DNA from: Nesterenkonia lacusekhoensis | GTDB lineage: Bacteria > Actinomycetota > Actinomycetes > Actinomycetales > Micrococcaceae | Length of the DNA: 64,000 nt | Assembly: GCF_017876395.1 (NCBI RefSeq) | Contig: NZ_JAGINX010000001.1 | Span: forward strand, 1,426,001-1,490,000 | Direction of reading: 5' to 3' | In this document: positions 42,533 through 50,786 of the stretch, one piece after another | Layout: the number at the start of each line of letters is the position of its first letter | Position numbering within the stretch: the stretch's first letter is position 1 | The notes under the pieces: model-generated | What the model saw: the letters and a program-made list of their open reading frames with translations, nothing else | Database searches by the model: none | Told to the model about the DNA's origin: nothing | Position numbers and translations under genes: made by a program

Positions 42533-43981
42533 TCAGGCCGGCACGGGGGCAGGGTTCAGAACGTCCGAGGGCGCAGAGAGCGTGCCTCGGATCGCAGTGG
42601 CCGCGGCCACCACCGGGGAGACCAGGTGGGTGCGGCCGCCCTTGCCCTGCCGGCCTTCGAAGTTGCGGTTGGAGGTGGAGGCGCAGCGCTCCCCCGGAGC
42701 CAGTTGGTCCGGGTTCATGCCCAGGCACATCGAGCAGCCGGCGAAGCGCCACTCTGCGCCGAAGTCCTTGAAGACCTGGTCCAGCCCTTCGGCCTCGGCC
42801 TGCAGCCGGACCCGCTGGGAGCCCGGGACCACGATCATGCGGACGTCCGGATCCTTCTGTCGTCCCTGGATGATCTCGGCGGCGGCGCGCAGATCCTCCA
42901 TCCGAGAGTTGGTGCAGGAGCCCAGGAAGACTGTGTCCACCCGGATGTCCTTCATAGGCGTGCCCGGCTCCAGGTCCATATAGGCCAGGGCCCGCTCGGC
43001 GGAGTCCCGGGCCACCTCATCGGTGAAGTCGCTGGGCGCCGGGACGGAATCGCTGAGGCTGACGCCCTGACCGGGGTTGGTGCCCCAGGTGACGAAGGGC
43101 TCGAGCTCGTCGGCGTCGAGGATGACCTCGGCGTCGAACTCAGCTCCCTCATCGGTGCGCAGCGAAGTCCAGTACTCGACGGCGGCGTCCCAGTCCTCAC
43201 CCTGCGGAGCGTGTGGGCGGCCCTTCACGAACTCGAAGGTCGTCTCATCCGGCGCGATCATGCCGGCGCGGGCGCCCGCCTCGATGGACATGTTGCAGAT
43301 GGTCATCCGGGCGTCCATGGACAGCTGCTCGATCGCGCTTCCGCGGTACTCCAGGACATAGCCCTGCCCACCGCCGGTGCCGATCTTCGCGATGACCGCC
43401 AGGATGATGTCCTTGGAGCTGACGCCGGGCTTCAGCGTGCCCTCGACGGTGATGGCCATCGTCTTGAACGGCTTCAGCGGCAGGGTCTGGGTGGCCAGCA
43501 CATGCTCCACCTCAGAGGTGCCGATGCCCATGGCCAGCGCCCCGAAGGCGCCGTGGGTGGAGGTGTGGGAGTCGCCGCAGACCACGGTCATGCCGGGCTG
43601 GGTGAGCCCCAGCTGAGGGCCGACCACGTGGACGATGCCCTGGTCGTCGTCGCCCAGGGAGTGGATGCGCACGCCGAACTCCTCAGCGTTGGCCCGCAGC
43701 GTGTCCACCTGCTTCTTGGAGACCGGGTCCGCGATGGGCCTGTTGATCTCCAGAGTGGGAGTGTTGTGGTCTTCGGTGGCGATGGTGAGATCCGGCCGAC
43801 GCACGGGGCGGCCTGCCAGGCGCAGGCCCTCGAAGGCCTGCGGGCTGGTCACCTCGTGGACCAGGTGCAGGTCGATGTAGAGCAGGTCAGGAGAACGCTG
43901 CCCGTCCTTCTCCTCGCCCGGCACGACGATATGATCGCGCCAGACCTTCTCTGCCAGAGTGAGCGGCTTCTCCGCGGTCAT
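42533..43981 (-). CDS. leuC: 3-isopropylmalate dehydratase large subunit
   Basis: A 482-residue aconitase-type Fe-S enzyme subunit. The cluster ligands lie in GSCTNSR (about residue 360) and [10 protein letters not shown] (about 420). ATG 43981 has AAGGGA 6 nt upstream; the 27 extra in-frame codons upstream are not supported. Likely repressed by the divergent IclR-type regulator when leucine is sufficient, by analogy with LtbR/NdgR. Confidence 0.96.
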   Translation of the reverse strand: MTAEKPLTLAEKVWRDHIVVPGEEKDGQRSPDLLYIDLHLVHEVTSPQAFEGLRLAGRPVRRPDLTIATEDHNTPTLEINRPIADPVSKKQVDTLRANAEEFGVRIHSLGDDDQGIVHVVGPQLGLTQPGMTVVCGDSHTSTHGAFGALAMGIGTSEVEHVLATQTLPLKPFKTMAITVEGTLKPGVSSKDIILAVIAKIGTGGGQGYVLEYRGSAIEQLSMDARMTICNMSIEAGARAGMIAPDETTFEFVKGRPHAPQGEDWDAAVEYWTSLRTDEGAEFDAEVILDADELEPFVTWGTNPGQGVSLSDSVPAPSDFTDEVARDSAERALAYMDLEPGTPMKDIRVDTVFLGSCTNSRMEDLRAAAEIIQGRQKDPDVRMIVVPGSQRVRLQAEAEGLDQVFKDFGAEWRFAGCSMCLGMNPDQLAPGERCASTSNRNFEGRQGKGGRTHLVSPVVAAATAIRGTLSAPSDVLNPAPVPA

Positions 43982-44108
43982 CGGGTTCCCTTCCGTATGA
44001 GCCCTTGTCCCGACCTCAGCCTCAGAGGGTGACGGGCTGCGGCGGCGAATTGGCGGTACCACCAGAGAAACACCGTTGTGACGGGGGTTCCATAGTGTGG
44101 GTTGGGGT

Positions 44109-44123
44109 TCTCACTATTTGAGA
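44109..44123. promoter_or_regulatory. Candidate operator TCTCA-N5-TGAGA in the leuC/IclR intergenic region
   Basis: A perfect inverted repeat with 5-bp arms and 5-bp spacer. It overlaps TTGAGA (44118-44123), which is the best -35 of the regulator gene (19 nt before the -10 TAGAAT). A second pair, ATAGTG/CACTAT, overlaps it (44091-44096 and 44112-44117). IclR regulators bind short palindromes in such divergent regions, so autoregulation plus leuCD control is likely. Confidence 0.45.
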
Positions 44124-44142
44124 TCACTCTCTGAGTTCGCAG

Positions 44143-44148
44143 TAGAAT
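44143..44148 (+). promoter_or_regulatory. -10 box of the IclR regulator (leaderless)
   Basis: TAGAAT with 7 nt to the ATG at 44156; a TTGAGA -35 lies 19 nt upstream within the inverted repeat. Confidence 0.55.
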
Positions 44149-44155
44149 GTGAGGC

Positions 44156-44974
44156 ATGTCCAGCCAGCCTTCAGCTCCGCAGCCTTCCTCGCTGCCGGCG
44201 GATCCGCCGCGGCCCCTGCATTCGCCCTCCGGGATCGGGGTCATCGACAAGTCAGTGATGATCCTCGACGCACTCGAGGCGGGGCCGGCCTCCTTGGCCC
44301 AGCTGGTGGAGTGCACCGGTCTGGCTCGGCCCACAGCCCACCGGCTGGCCAGCGCCCTGGTCCATCATCGTTTCCTGAGCCGCGATGTCCGCGGCCGCTA
44401 CGTGATCGGCTCTCGGCTGGCCGAGCTGGCCTCGGCGGCCGGCGACGACCGCCTGGTCTCGGCGGCGGGCCCGATCCTGCTCAAGCTGCGCGACGCCACC
44501 GGCGAATCCTCCCAGCTCTACCGCCGGCAGGGGGACGCCCGCGTCTGCGTGGCCTCCGCTGAGCGTCCGATCGGGCTGCGCGACTCCATCCCGGTGGGCA
44601 CCCAGCTGTCCATGAAGGCCGGCTCCGCCGCCCAGGTTCTGCTGGCGTGGGAGGACCACGAACGCCTGGTGGAGGGCCTTCAGGGCGCCCGCTTCACCCC
44701 GACCGTGCTGGCCGGCGTCCGGCGTCGCGGCTGGGGCGAGTCGCTGGGCGAGCGGGAGCCCGGCGTGGCGTCGGTCTCCGCGCCGGTGCGCGGACCGTCC
44801 GGCCGGGTCATCGCCGCAGTGTCCATCTCCGGACCCATCGAGCGGCTGTCGCGGCAGCCGGGCCGGCTGCACGCCGCCGTCGTCGTCCAGGCCGCCCATC
44901 AGCTGACCGAGCTGGTGCGGAAGAATCCGGAGGCCGCCGAGCAGAGCCTCCCGGACCCGGGACGTCGCCCCTGA
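44156..44974 (+). CDS. IclR-family transcriptional regulator (LtbR/NdgR-like)
   Basis: A 272-residue IclR protein. A winged helix-turn-helix (about residues 28-90, LVECTGLARPTAHRLASAL) is followed by an IclR effector domain with TPTVLAGVRRRGWGES and VSISGPIERLS. The first 25 residues are Pro/Ser-rich. Divergence from leuCD is the classic position of the leucine-biosynthesis regulator called LtbR in corynebacteria and NdgR in streptomycetes. The ATG is 7 nt after a TAGAAT box. Confidence 0.9.
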   Translation: MSSQPSAPQPSSLPADPPRPLHSPSGIGVIDKSVMILDALEAGPASLAQLVECTGLARPTAHRLASALVHHRFLSRDVRGRYVIGSRLAELASAAGDDRLVSAAGPILLKLRDATGESSQLYRRQGDARVCVASAERPIGLRDSIPVGTQLSMKAGSAAQVLLAWEDHERLVEGLQGARFTPTVLAGVRRRGWGESLGEREPGVASVSAPVRGPSGRVIAAVSISGPIERLSRQPGRLHAAVVVQAAHQLTELVRKNPEAAEQSLPDPGRRP

Positions 44975-45009
44975 CCCGTGTTCTCACCACGTTCTGGACA
45001 TTGAGCACT

Positions 45010-45015
45010 TAGGAT
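45010..45015 (+). promoter_or_regulatory. -10 box of UDP-glucose dehydrogenase (leaderless)
   Basis: TAGGAT with 6 nt to the GTG at 45022. Confidence 0.5.
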
Positions 45016-45021
45016 GGGCCC

Positions 45022-46356
45022 GTGACTTTGAACATCAGTGTTATCGGTACCGGTTATCTGGGCGCCACCCACGCCGCCTGCATGGCGGAGCTCGGCTTCG
45101 ACGTGATCGGCGTGGACGTCGACCCCGAGAAGATCGACTCGCTCTCCCGCGGTGAGCTGCCCTTCCACGAGCCCGGCCTGCCCGAGCTGATCCGCAAGCA
45201 TGTCGACTCCGGCAAGCTGCGGTTCATCACCGACCCCGACTACTCCACAGTCGGCGCCTGGGCAGACGTCCACTTCATCGCAGTGGGCACTCCCCAGCAG
45301 CCCGGGGGCACCGGCGCAGATCTGACCTACGTCGACGCCGCCACCGTCGGCCTGGCCGAAGGGATCACCAAGGACTCGCTGATCGTCGGCAAGTCCACCG
45401 TCCCGGTGGGCACCGCCCGCCGCCTGGCCCGGCTGGTCGAGGAGACCTCCCGCGACGACGTCGCCGTCTCCTTGGCTTGGAACCCGGAGTTTCTGCGCGA
45501 AGGCTTCGCCGTCAAGGACACGCTGACCCCCGACCGACTGGTCGTGGGCACCGCCACCGACGCCGACGAAGCCGTGCTGCGCGAGGTCTACGCCGAGGCG
45601 CTGGAGCGCGAGACCCCCTGGATCAGCACCGACTTCGAGACCGCGGAACTGGTCAAGGTCGCGGCCAATGCCTTCCTGGCCACCAAGATCAGCTTCATCA
45701 ACGCCTTCTCCGAGGTCACCGAGACCGTCGGCGGCAACATCACCACCCTGGCCGATGCGATCGGCTTCGACACCCGCATCGGCCGGAAGTTCCTCAATGC
45801 CGGCGTCGGCTTCGGCGGCGGCTGCCTGCCCAAGGACATCCGGGCCCTGCAGACCCGCGTCAGCGAGCTGGGCCTGGACCACACGATGACGTTCCTCGAT
45901 GAGATGGACAAGATCAACCTGCGTCGCCGCGAGCGCGTGGTCACCCTCGCCGAGAACATCCTGGGCGAGCTGGCCGGCAAGCGGATCGCGGTGCTGGGTG
46001 TGACCTTCAAGCCGCTCTCCGACGATGTGCGCGACTCCCCCGGCCTGGATGTGGCCAACCGCCTCTACACCGCCGGCGCTGAGGTCTCGGTCTATGATCC
46101 CGAGGGCAACGCCAACGCGGCCAAGCGCTTCCCGCGCCTGGGTTATGTGGACTCGCTCACCGAGGCCGCCCAGGACGCCGATCTGGTGGTGCTGGCCACT
46201 GAGTGGAACGAGTTCAAGGCACTCACCCCGGCGGACCTGGACGAGCTGGTCGCGCAGAAGCAGTTCATCGATGCCCGCAACGTGCTGCCCGCAGCGGACT
46301 GGGAGAAGGCCGGCTGGTCCTTCGCCCAGCTGGGACGCTACTACGACGGCCTCTGA
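45022..46356 (+). CDS. ugd: UDP-glucose 6-dehydrogenase
   Basis: A 444-residue NAD-dependent dehydrogenase oxidising UDP-glucose to UDP-glucuronate. The N-terminal Rossmann motif is GTGYLGATHA. NPEFLREGFA and the active-site loop GFGGGCLPKD with catalytic Cys (C268) are intact, and the C-terminal domain has GVTFKPLSDDVRDSP. Supplies sugar for surface polymers and complements galU at 29 kb. The GTG start is 6 nt after TAGGAT. It converges with thiL, 13 bp apart. Confidence 0.94.
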   Translation: MTLNISVIGTGYLGATHAACMAELGFDVIGVDVDPEKIDSLSRGELPFHEPGLPELIRKHVDSGKLRFITDPDYSTVGAWADVHFIAVGTPQQPGGTGADLTYVDAATVGLAEGITKDSLIVGKSTVPVGTARRLARLVEETSRDDVAVSLAWNPEFLREGFAVKDTLTPDRLVVGTATDADEAVLREVYAEALERETPWISTDFETAELVKVAANAFLATKISFINAFSEVTETVGGNITTLADAIGFDTRIGRKFLNAGVGFGGGCLPKDIRALQTRVSELGLDHTMTFLDEMDKINLRRRERVVTLAENILGELAGKRIAVLGVTFKPLSDDVRDSPGLDVANRLYTAGAEVSVYDPEGNANAAKRFPRLGYVDSLTEAAQDADLVVLATEWNEFKALTPADLDELVAQKQFIDARNVLPAADWEKAGWSFAQLGRYYDGL

Positions 46357-46369
46357 TCGGCCGCGAGCT

Positions 46370-47551
46370 CTAGAGGGAGCTCCACCCACCTGCTGAGACG
46401 GCGTGCTCTGTGATCACACGGGGCACGCCGTCTCTGTGTTCGAGCACCTCTCCCAGCGGGCGGAAGCCCTCCGGGAGCACGACGCCGGCCCCGAAGGTGG
46501 CCAGCAGTGCGTACTCCTCTCCCCCGGCACAGACCCAACGACGCGCGGCCTGCGGGTCCCGGCCCAGAACCCCGGCCACGGGCTCCAGCTGAACGGCTTC
46601 AGCCTCCAGGGCGGCGTCGTCGAGCTTCAGGCAGACGCCCGCTGCGGAGGCGAGGCGGCCGGCGTCACGGATCAGCCCGTCGGAGATGTCCATGGCAGCT
46701 GTGGCCCCGTGGGCCGCAGCCGTAGGGCCTGCCGTCAGCGGGGGCTCCGGTCGCTGCTGGGCGGCCAGGCAGTCTCGGATCAGATCTTCGTGACTCTCCC
46801 AGAGCCGCTTCTGCTCGGTTGCATCTGCTGCACCGTCATGTTCCGGAGCGGATAGGTGTTCGAGCAGCTCGAAGCCCGCGGCGGCACGCCCCAGCGGGCC
46901 GGCCACGGCGAGGATGTCTCCGGGCTGAGCGCCGCTGCGGCGGAGCACCGGGGCGTCCTCGGCCTGTCCCAGGGCGGTGATGGTCACTGAGATGGTGTCA
47001 CCGCTGCCCAGGTCTCCACCGGCGATCACACAGCGCTGCGCGCCTGGAGCCCGGCAGGCCCGGACCATCCCCTGGAAGAAATCACCCACCCACTCCACAG
47101 GAAGGTCCGCGGGCAGGGTCAGGCTGACCAGCAGGGCAGAGGGAACGGCGCCCATAGCGCTGATGTCGGAGAGGTTCTGAGCGGCGGCTTTGGTGCCCAC
47201 GTCCATCGCCCACACCTCAGTGCGCTCCGCAGCTTCTGCTGTGCTGTTCGGGCCCAGCCACCACCGGCGGCGGAAGTCCTGGCCCTCACTCATCGTGTCT
47301 GTGGTCATGACGACCTCTGCAGTGGGCTGAGAGCTGCCTGGCGAGGGCTGGGCGGAGAAGGCGAGGACAGCGGCGTCGTCGTTTCCTGGGCCCACGGCGA
47401 GCGTCTGCCCCGACTGCTGGGCGCGCTCCTGGCCGGGCTCCTGCCGGTGCTGCTGGGCGACGGCGTCGTTATGCGGGGTGATGACCTCCAGGATGGCGCT
47501 GAGCACAGCGTCCTCGCCCGCCTGGGCAACAGTGCGTGGGGACCTCTCCAT
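46370..47551 (-). CDS. thiL: Thiamine-monophosphate kinase
   Basis: A 393-residue PurM-type ATP-dependent kinase forming thiamine diphosphate. GNDDAAVL near residue 57 and MTTDTMSEGQDFRRRW are the ATP/Mg sites. MDVGTKAAAQNLSDISAMGA and AMDISDGLIRDAGRLA are ThiL hallmarks. The length is slightly above usual. AAGGAG lies 2 nt before the ATG, closer than ideal. In many actinobacteria thiL lies beside the ddl/DUF3515 genes; here it is about 8 kb away. Confidence 0.92.
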   Translation of the reverse strand: MERSPRTVAQAGEDAVLSAILEVITPHNDAVAQQHRQEPGQERAQQSGQTLAVGPGNDDAAVLAFSAQPSPGSSQPTAEVVMTTDTMSEGQDFRRRWWLGPNSTAEAAERTEVWAMDVGTKAAAQNLSDISAMGAVPSALLVSLTLPADLPVEWVGDFFQGMVRACRAPGAQRCVIAGGDLGSGDTISVTITALGQAEDAPVLRRSGAQPGDILAVAGPLGRAAAGFELLEHLSAPEHDGAADATEQKRLWESHEDLIRDCLAAQQRPEPPLTAGPTAAAHGATAAMDISDGLIRDAGRLASAAGVCLKLDDAALEAEAVQLEPVAGVLGRDPQAARRWVCAGGEEYALLATFGAGVVLPEGFRPLGEVLEHRDGVPRVITEHAVSAGGWSSL

Positions 47552-47615
47552 AGCTCCTTATGGTGTCACGTCCCAGCTCAGCGCGCTGTCACGGATCCAT
47601 GTCACCGCCTCGCCC

Positions 47616-47621
47616 TAGGCT
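47616..47621 (+). promoter_or_regulatory. -10 box of the DUF222/HNH gene (leaderless)
   Basis: TAGGCT with 6 nt to the ATG at 47628. Confidence 0.5.
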
Positions 47622-47627
47622 TGGACC

Positions 47628-48929
47628 ATGGATTCAGACGGGGTGCGACACAGGGTGAGAGACGGGGCGCGGGGCACGGTGACTGAACCCGGCGTGCCTG
47701 CTCCCGATCCGCTGATGGCGGCCCGGCAGTTCCAGATTCTGGCTCGCCGCGCCGAGGCCGCACAGCTGACCGCCATGGTGGAGCATCAGGATGCCCTAGA
47801 AGCCGAGGAGCGGTTGGCGGAGCTGCCGCTGCATGCCCGCCGAGAGGCACGGAAGGTGCCGGTCCGGCAGTTGGCCCTGGAACTGCGGATGAGCGAACGG
47901 ACGGTAGCAGTGCTGCTGGGCTGCGCGCGTTTCGCCCGCCGTGAGCTGCCGCAGACGTGGAGGGCCTTCGGTGAGGGGGCCGTCGATCAGCAGAGGCTGC
48001 GGCTGGTGGCTGATGCGGCGATGAGCTTGGAGTCCGCTGAGCATGTGGAGGCCTTGGACACCGCCGCGGAGAAGAAGGCCCCGGAGAGCACCGCGGCACA
48101 GCTGAGGCGCTGGCTGAACCGTTTTGTGGCACGGCTGGGACCGGAGGAGTTCGCCCGCAGCTGTGAGCAAGCGCAGAGGCATCGGCATGTTCGCCTCCAG
48201 CACCTGGAGAACGGAGTGAGCCTGCTTCAGGCGCTGCTGCCCACTGTGCAGGCCGCCGCTATCGAGAAGCGTCTCCGTGCCGCTGCGCGGGGCCTGGACG
48301 GGCCGCAGCCGCGGGATCCCGAAGCTGCGGAGACCCCGGCCCCCTCCCCTGATCTGATGAGCACGGGATCTGGCCCGGCCTGCTCCGACCACACCGATTC
48401 CGCCCCGCAGCCTCACGACCCGCGGACGCTCGATCAGCGCGAGGCTGACCTCTTGGCCGCATGGCTGTTGGACGGTCGAGTGGGCGGCACGCCCGTGGAG
48501 GCTGCCCTGGCGATCATGGTGCCGGAGGTGACTCTGACCGGCGAGAGCAATGAGCCCGCTGTCAGCGCCGACGGCGCCTGGGCCATCCCCGCCCAGGCTG
48601 TGCGGGAGCTGGCCTTCGCGCCAGGAGCACAGCACCGGTGGTACGAGGCGGTGACGCGCAGGCCCTCGTCGGCAGAAGATGATGTCCTGGAGATCAGATA
48701 TCAGGGGCGCTTCGCTCCACAGAGACTGCGAGACGCAGTGGCGTTCCGAGATCGGACCTGCCGTGCCGAGGGCTGCTCAGTCCCGGCGGAGCACTGCGAC
48801 CTGGACCATCGGATCCCCTGGCCGAAAGGGCCGACCACCGGCACGAATCTTCAGGCCCTGTGCCGAAGACACCATAGGATGAAATCCCACGGGTACCTGG
48901 ACCCTCCCGACGCGGTCGCGGACCGATGA
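47628..48929 (+). CDS. DUF222 protein with C-terminal HNH endonuclease domain
   Basis: A 433-residue protein of the actinobacterial 13E12/DUF222 family. The N-terminal two thirds are helical, with VRQLALELRMSERTVAVLLG resembling a DNA-recognition helix. A variable Pro/Ser-rich linker is near residues 225-265. The C-terminal HNH domain (CRAEGC, CDLDHRIPW, NLQALCRRHHRMKS) retains the His and Asn residues. These genes are often multicopy in actinobacteria and their role is unsettled. It opens the accessory zone that runs to the IS elements. Confidence 0.85.
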   Translation: MDSDGVRHRVRDGARGTVTEPGVPAPDPLMAARQFQILARRAEAAQLTAMVEHQDALEAEERLAELPLHARREARKVPVRQLALELRMSERTVAVLLGCARFARRELPQTWRAFGEGAVDQQRLRLVADAAMSLESAEHVEALDTAAEKKAPESTAAQLRRWLNRFVARLGPEEFARSCEQAQRHRHVRLQHLENGVSLLQALLPTVQAAAIEKRLRAAARGLDGPQPRDPEAAETPAPSPDLMSTGSGPACSDHTDSAPQPHDPRTLDQREADLLAAWLLDGRVGGTPVEAALAIMVPEVTLTGESNEPAVSADGAWAIPAQAVRELAFAPGAQHRWYEAVTRRPSSAEDDVLEIRYQGRFAPQRLRDAVAFRDRTCRAEGCSVPAEHCDLDHRIPWPKGPTTGTNLQALCRRHHRMKSHGYLDPPDAVADR

Positions 48930-48964
48930 ATCGTGCCCCGAAGGTCTGCGTACCCCGGTCTCGC

Positions 48965-48970
48965 TAGGCT
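48965..48970 (+). promoter_or_regulatory. -10 box of the methyltransferase gene (leaderless)
   Basis: TAGGCT with 6 nt to the ATG at 48977. Confidence 0.5.
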
Positions 48971-48976
48971 GACGGT

Positions 48977-49588
48977 ATGAAGGTCGATGTCGCGGTCCGG
49001 GACGCCTACGCCACGAGGGTCGCTGAGTATGCCGCAGCGTTAGGGGCTGTGGACCAGATGCATGCCGATGACCGTGATCAGATCAGTGCCTGGGGCCGTC
49101 GCCTTGAGGGGCCCGCTCTCGACGTCGGCTGTGGTCCCGGACATTGGACAAACTATCTCCGCCACCAAGGCGTGGACATACGAGGAATCGACCCGGTGCC
49201 GGAGTTCACCGCCTATGCCCGCAGTCAGTTCCCGGGCATCGAGTTCCAGACAGCTTCTCTGGGCTCTCCGGGCGTGGACGCGGCCTCCCTCACAGGCATC
49301 CTGTGCTGGTACTCCCTGATCCATATCCGTCCGAGGGGCATGGCTGAGGCCTTGGCCCAGATCAATCAGCTGCTGTGCCCTGGAGGAGAGCTATTGGTCG
49401 GGTTCTTCCGCCACTCACGCACAGAGGTCTTTGACCACGCTGTCGCACCTGCCTACCGGTGGTCGGTGGACCACCTGGCGCGTGAGCTGGCGGCAGGGGG
49501 CTTCACCGTCTGTGACATCCACCGGCGGACGGATCCCGATGTACGACCACATGCTTGTATCCGCGCCGTGAAATCTCGCCGCAGCTGA
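48977..49588 (+). CDS. Class I SAM-dependent methyltransferase
   Basis: A 203-residue single-domain methyltransferase. The SAM motif DVGCGPGHWTNYL (about residues 43-55) is followed by GIDPVPEF and LCWYSLIHI, and by a C-terminal GGELLVGFF strand. The pattern fits small-molecule methyltransferases of the UbiE/Methyltransf_11 group; substrate unknown. It precedes the YjbR gene by 12 bp and is probably co-transcribed with it. Confidence 0.8.
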   Translation: MKVDVAVRDAYATRVAEYAAALGAVDQMHADDRDQISAWGRRLEGPALDVGCGPGHWTNYLRHQGVDIRGIDPVPEFTAYARSQFPGIEFQTASLGSPGVDAASLTGILCWYSLIHIRPRGMAEALAQINQLLCPGGELLVGFFRHSRTEVFDHAVAPAYRWSVDHLARELAAGGFTVCDIHRRTDPDVRPHACIRAVKSRRS

Positions 49589-49600
49589 TCGGAGACGTCT

Positions 49601-49981
49601 ATGGAAAGCACCGCACTGCAGGCCCGAGCCGCTGCGCGCGCTCAAGAGCTCCCGGCGGCAGAGATGAGCCGACCCTTCGGCGAAGACTGGGACGTCTGGA
49701 AGGTCCGCGGCCGAGTCTTCATGCTCCAGACTCAGGCAACCGGAGAGCCGCTGGTGATCCTCAAATCCCGTCCCGAGGACTCTGCCGCTCTGCGCGAGGC
49801 CTACACCGAGGTCACGCCCGGCTATCACATGAACAAGCGGCACTGGATCAGCCTGCACGAAGGTGGAGAGCTCGACGCCGGTCTCGTGGATGACCTGGTC
49901 ACCGAGTCCTACCTGCTCGTCGTGGAGAGAAACCTGCCGCGTCGGGAACGCCCAGTGGATCCTGAGACCTTCGGCCAGTGA
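49601..49981 (+). CDS. MmcQ/YjbR family protein
   Basis: A 126-residue protein with the YjbR pattern: FGEDWDVWKVRGRVFML, LVILKSRPEDSAALRE, GYHMNKRHWISLH and LVDDLVTESYLLVVE. The fold resembles a double-wing DNA-binding domain, but the function of the family is not established. GGAG lies 7 nt before the ATG. Confidence 0.85.
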   Translation: MESTALQARAAARAQELPAAEMSRPFGEDWDVWKVRGRVFMLQTQATGEPLVILKSRPEDSAALREAYTEVTPGYHMNKRHWISLHEGGELDAGLVDDLVTESYLLVVERNLPRRERPVDPETFGQ

Positions 49982-50027
49982 GCGCCGGCCGCACGAGACC
50001 TCCTCCGCAACGGCCTTCAGGCGCAGG

Positions 50028-50333
50028 GTGGAGGCCTCCACGTTCTCAGAGACGGTGTTCCGCGCCGGCCACGGTCACGCCGGGATCCTCATCATCCTGG
50101 GCCTGATCTGCCTCATGCTCACAGAAGCGACGTCACTCACCGGCTTCTGGGAATGGTCTTCCCGCGCTGGCGTCCTGGTGTCCGCAATCCTCATCCCCGC
50201 GGGCTTCTTCCTCTCGGCGCTCGGACCCGGCCGCACTGCCCCGAACCGGCTCATCGTACTGCTGTGGGGCGGCGCGGGATTCCTCGTCACAGGACTCATC
50301 AGCTGCGGAGTCGGACTCATCCTGGCGGCCTGA
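50028..50333 (+). CDS. Small integral membrane protein, possibly 5'-truncated
   Basis: A frame of about 101 residues with three hydrophobic segments and an N-terminal FRAGHGHAGILIIL motif that I associate with a group of small actinobacterial membrane proteins of unknown function. In my recollection those proteins have another hydrophobic segment before this motif. Upstream here is charged sequence without one, so the gene may be truncated. The GTG start at 50028 is a guess; the frame is open back to 49863. No function is proposed. Confidence 0.5.
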   Translation: MEASTFSETVFRAGHGHAGILIILGLICLMLTEATSLTGFWEWSSRAGVLVSAILIPAGFFLSALGPGRTAPNRLIVLLWGGAGFLVTGLISCGVGLILAA

Positions 50334-50459
50334 TGATCTACATGATCTACGGAGCAGCCAGCGGCGCTCTCCCAGGTGGCGGCCTCTCCAGCTGCTGCAG
50401 GCCGCGCTCCGAGAGATGCAGAAGGCGGGCCACCTAGAAGCCGCGGCGCCGCCCATCAC
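50334..50459. other. Remnant sequence left of the IS3 element
   Basis: About 125 bp without a supportable gene. If the IS3 element and one copy of its CAC duplication are removed, an ORF reading LLQAALREMQKAGHLE runs across the junction and stops at 53227-53229. It could be the tail of a decayed gene; I do not recognise it. Confidence 0.3.
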
Positions 50460-50786
50460 TGAAGCGCCCTGGGTTTCGTTCCGTGGTTAGACGGTCGCGG
50501 GCGCGGTCGTCGTGGTGTGAGTGTAGGCCGCTTCGACTGCCGCTGGAGTGCGGTAGTCGAGCGCCTCGTGGAGCCGGGTCGTGTTCCACCAGTGGACCCA
50601 GCCCATCGTCGCCAACTCGACTTCGCTGACCGAATCCCAGATCCGCTTCGAGTAGATCAGTTCCGTCTTGTAGAGACCGTTCACGGTCTCGGCCAGGGCG
50701 TTATCGTAGCTATCGCCAACGGTGCCGACTGATGCTTTCACCCCCGCTGCGATGAGAGCGTCCGAATAGGCCAGTGAGACATACTG

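Noticed and set aside
49601-50333. YjbR gene plus small membrane protein as a toxin-antitoxin or defence pair
   Set aside because: The gene sizes are suggestive, but there is no family signature of toxins, antitoxins or effectors and no coupling between the two frames.
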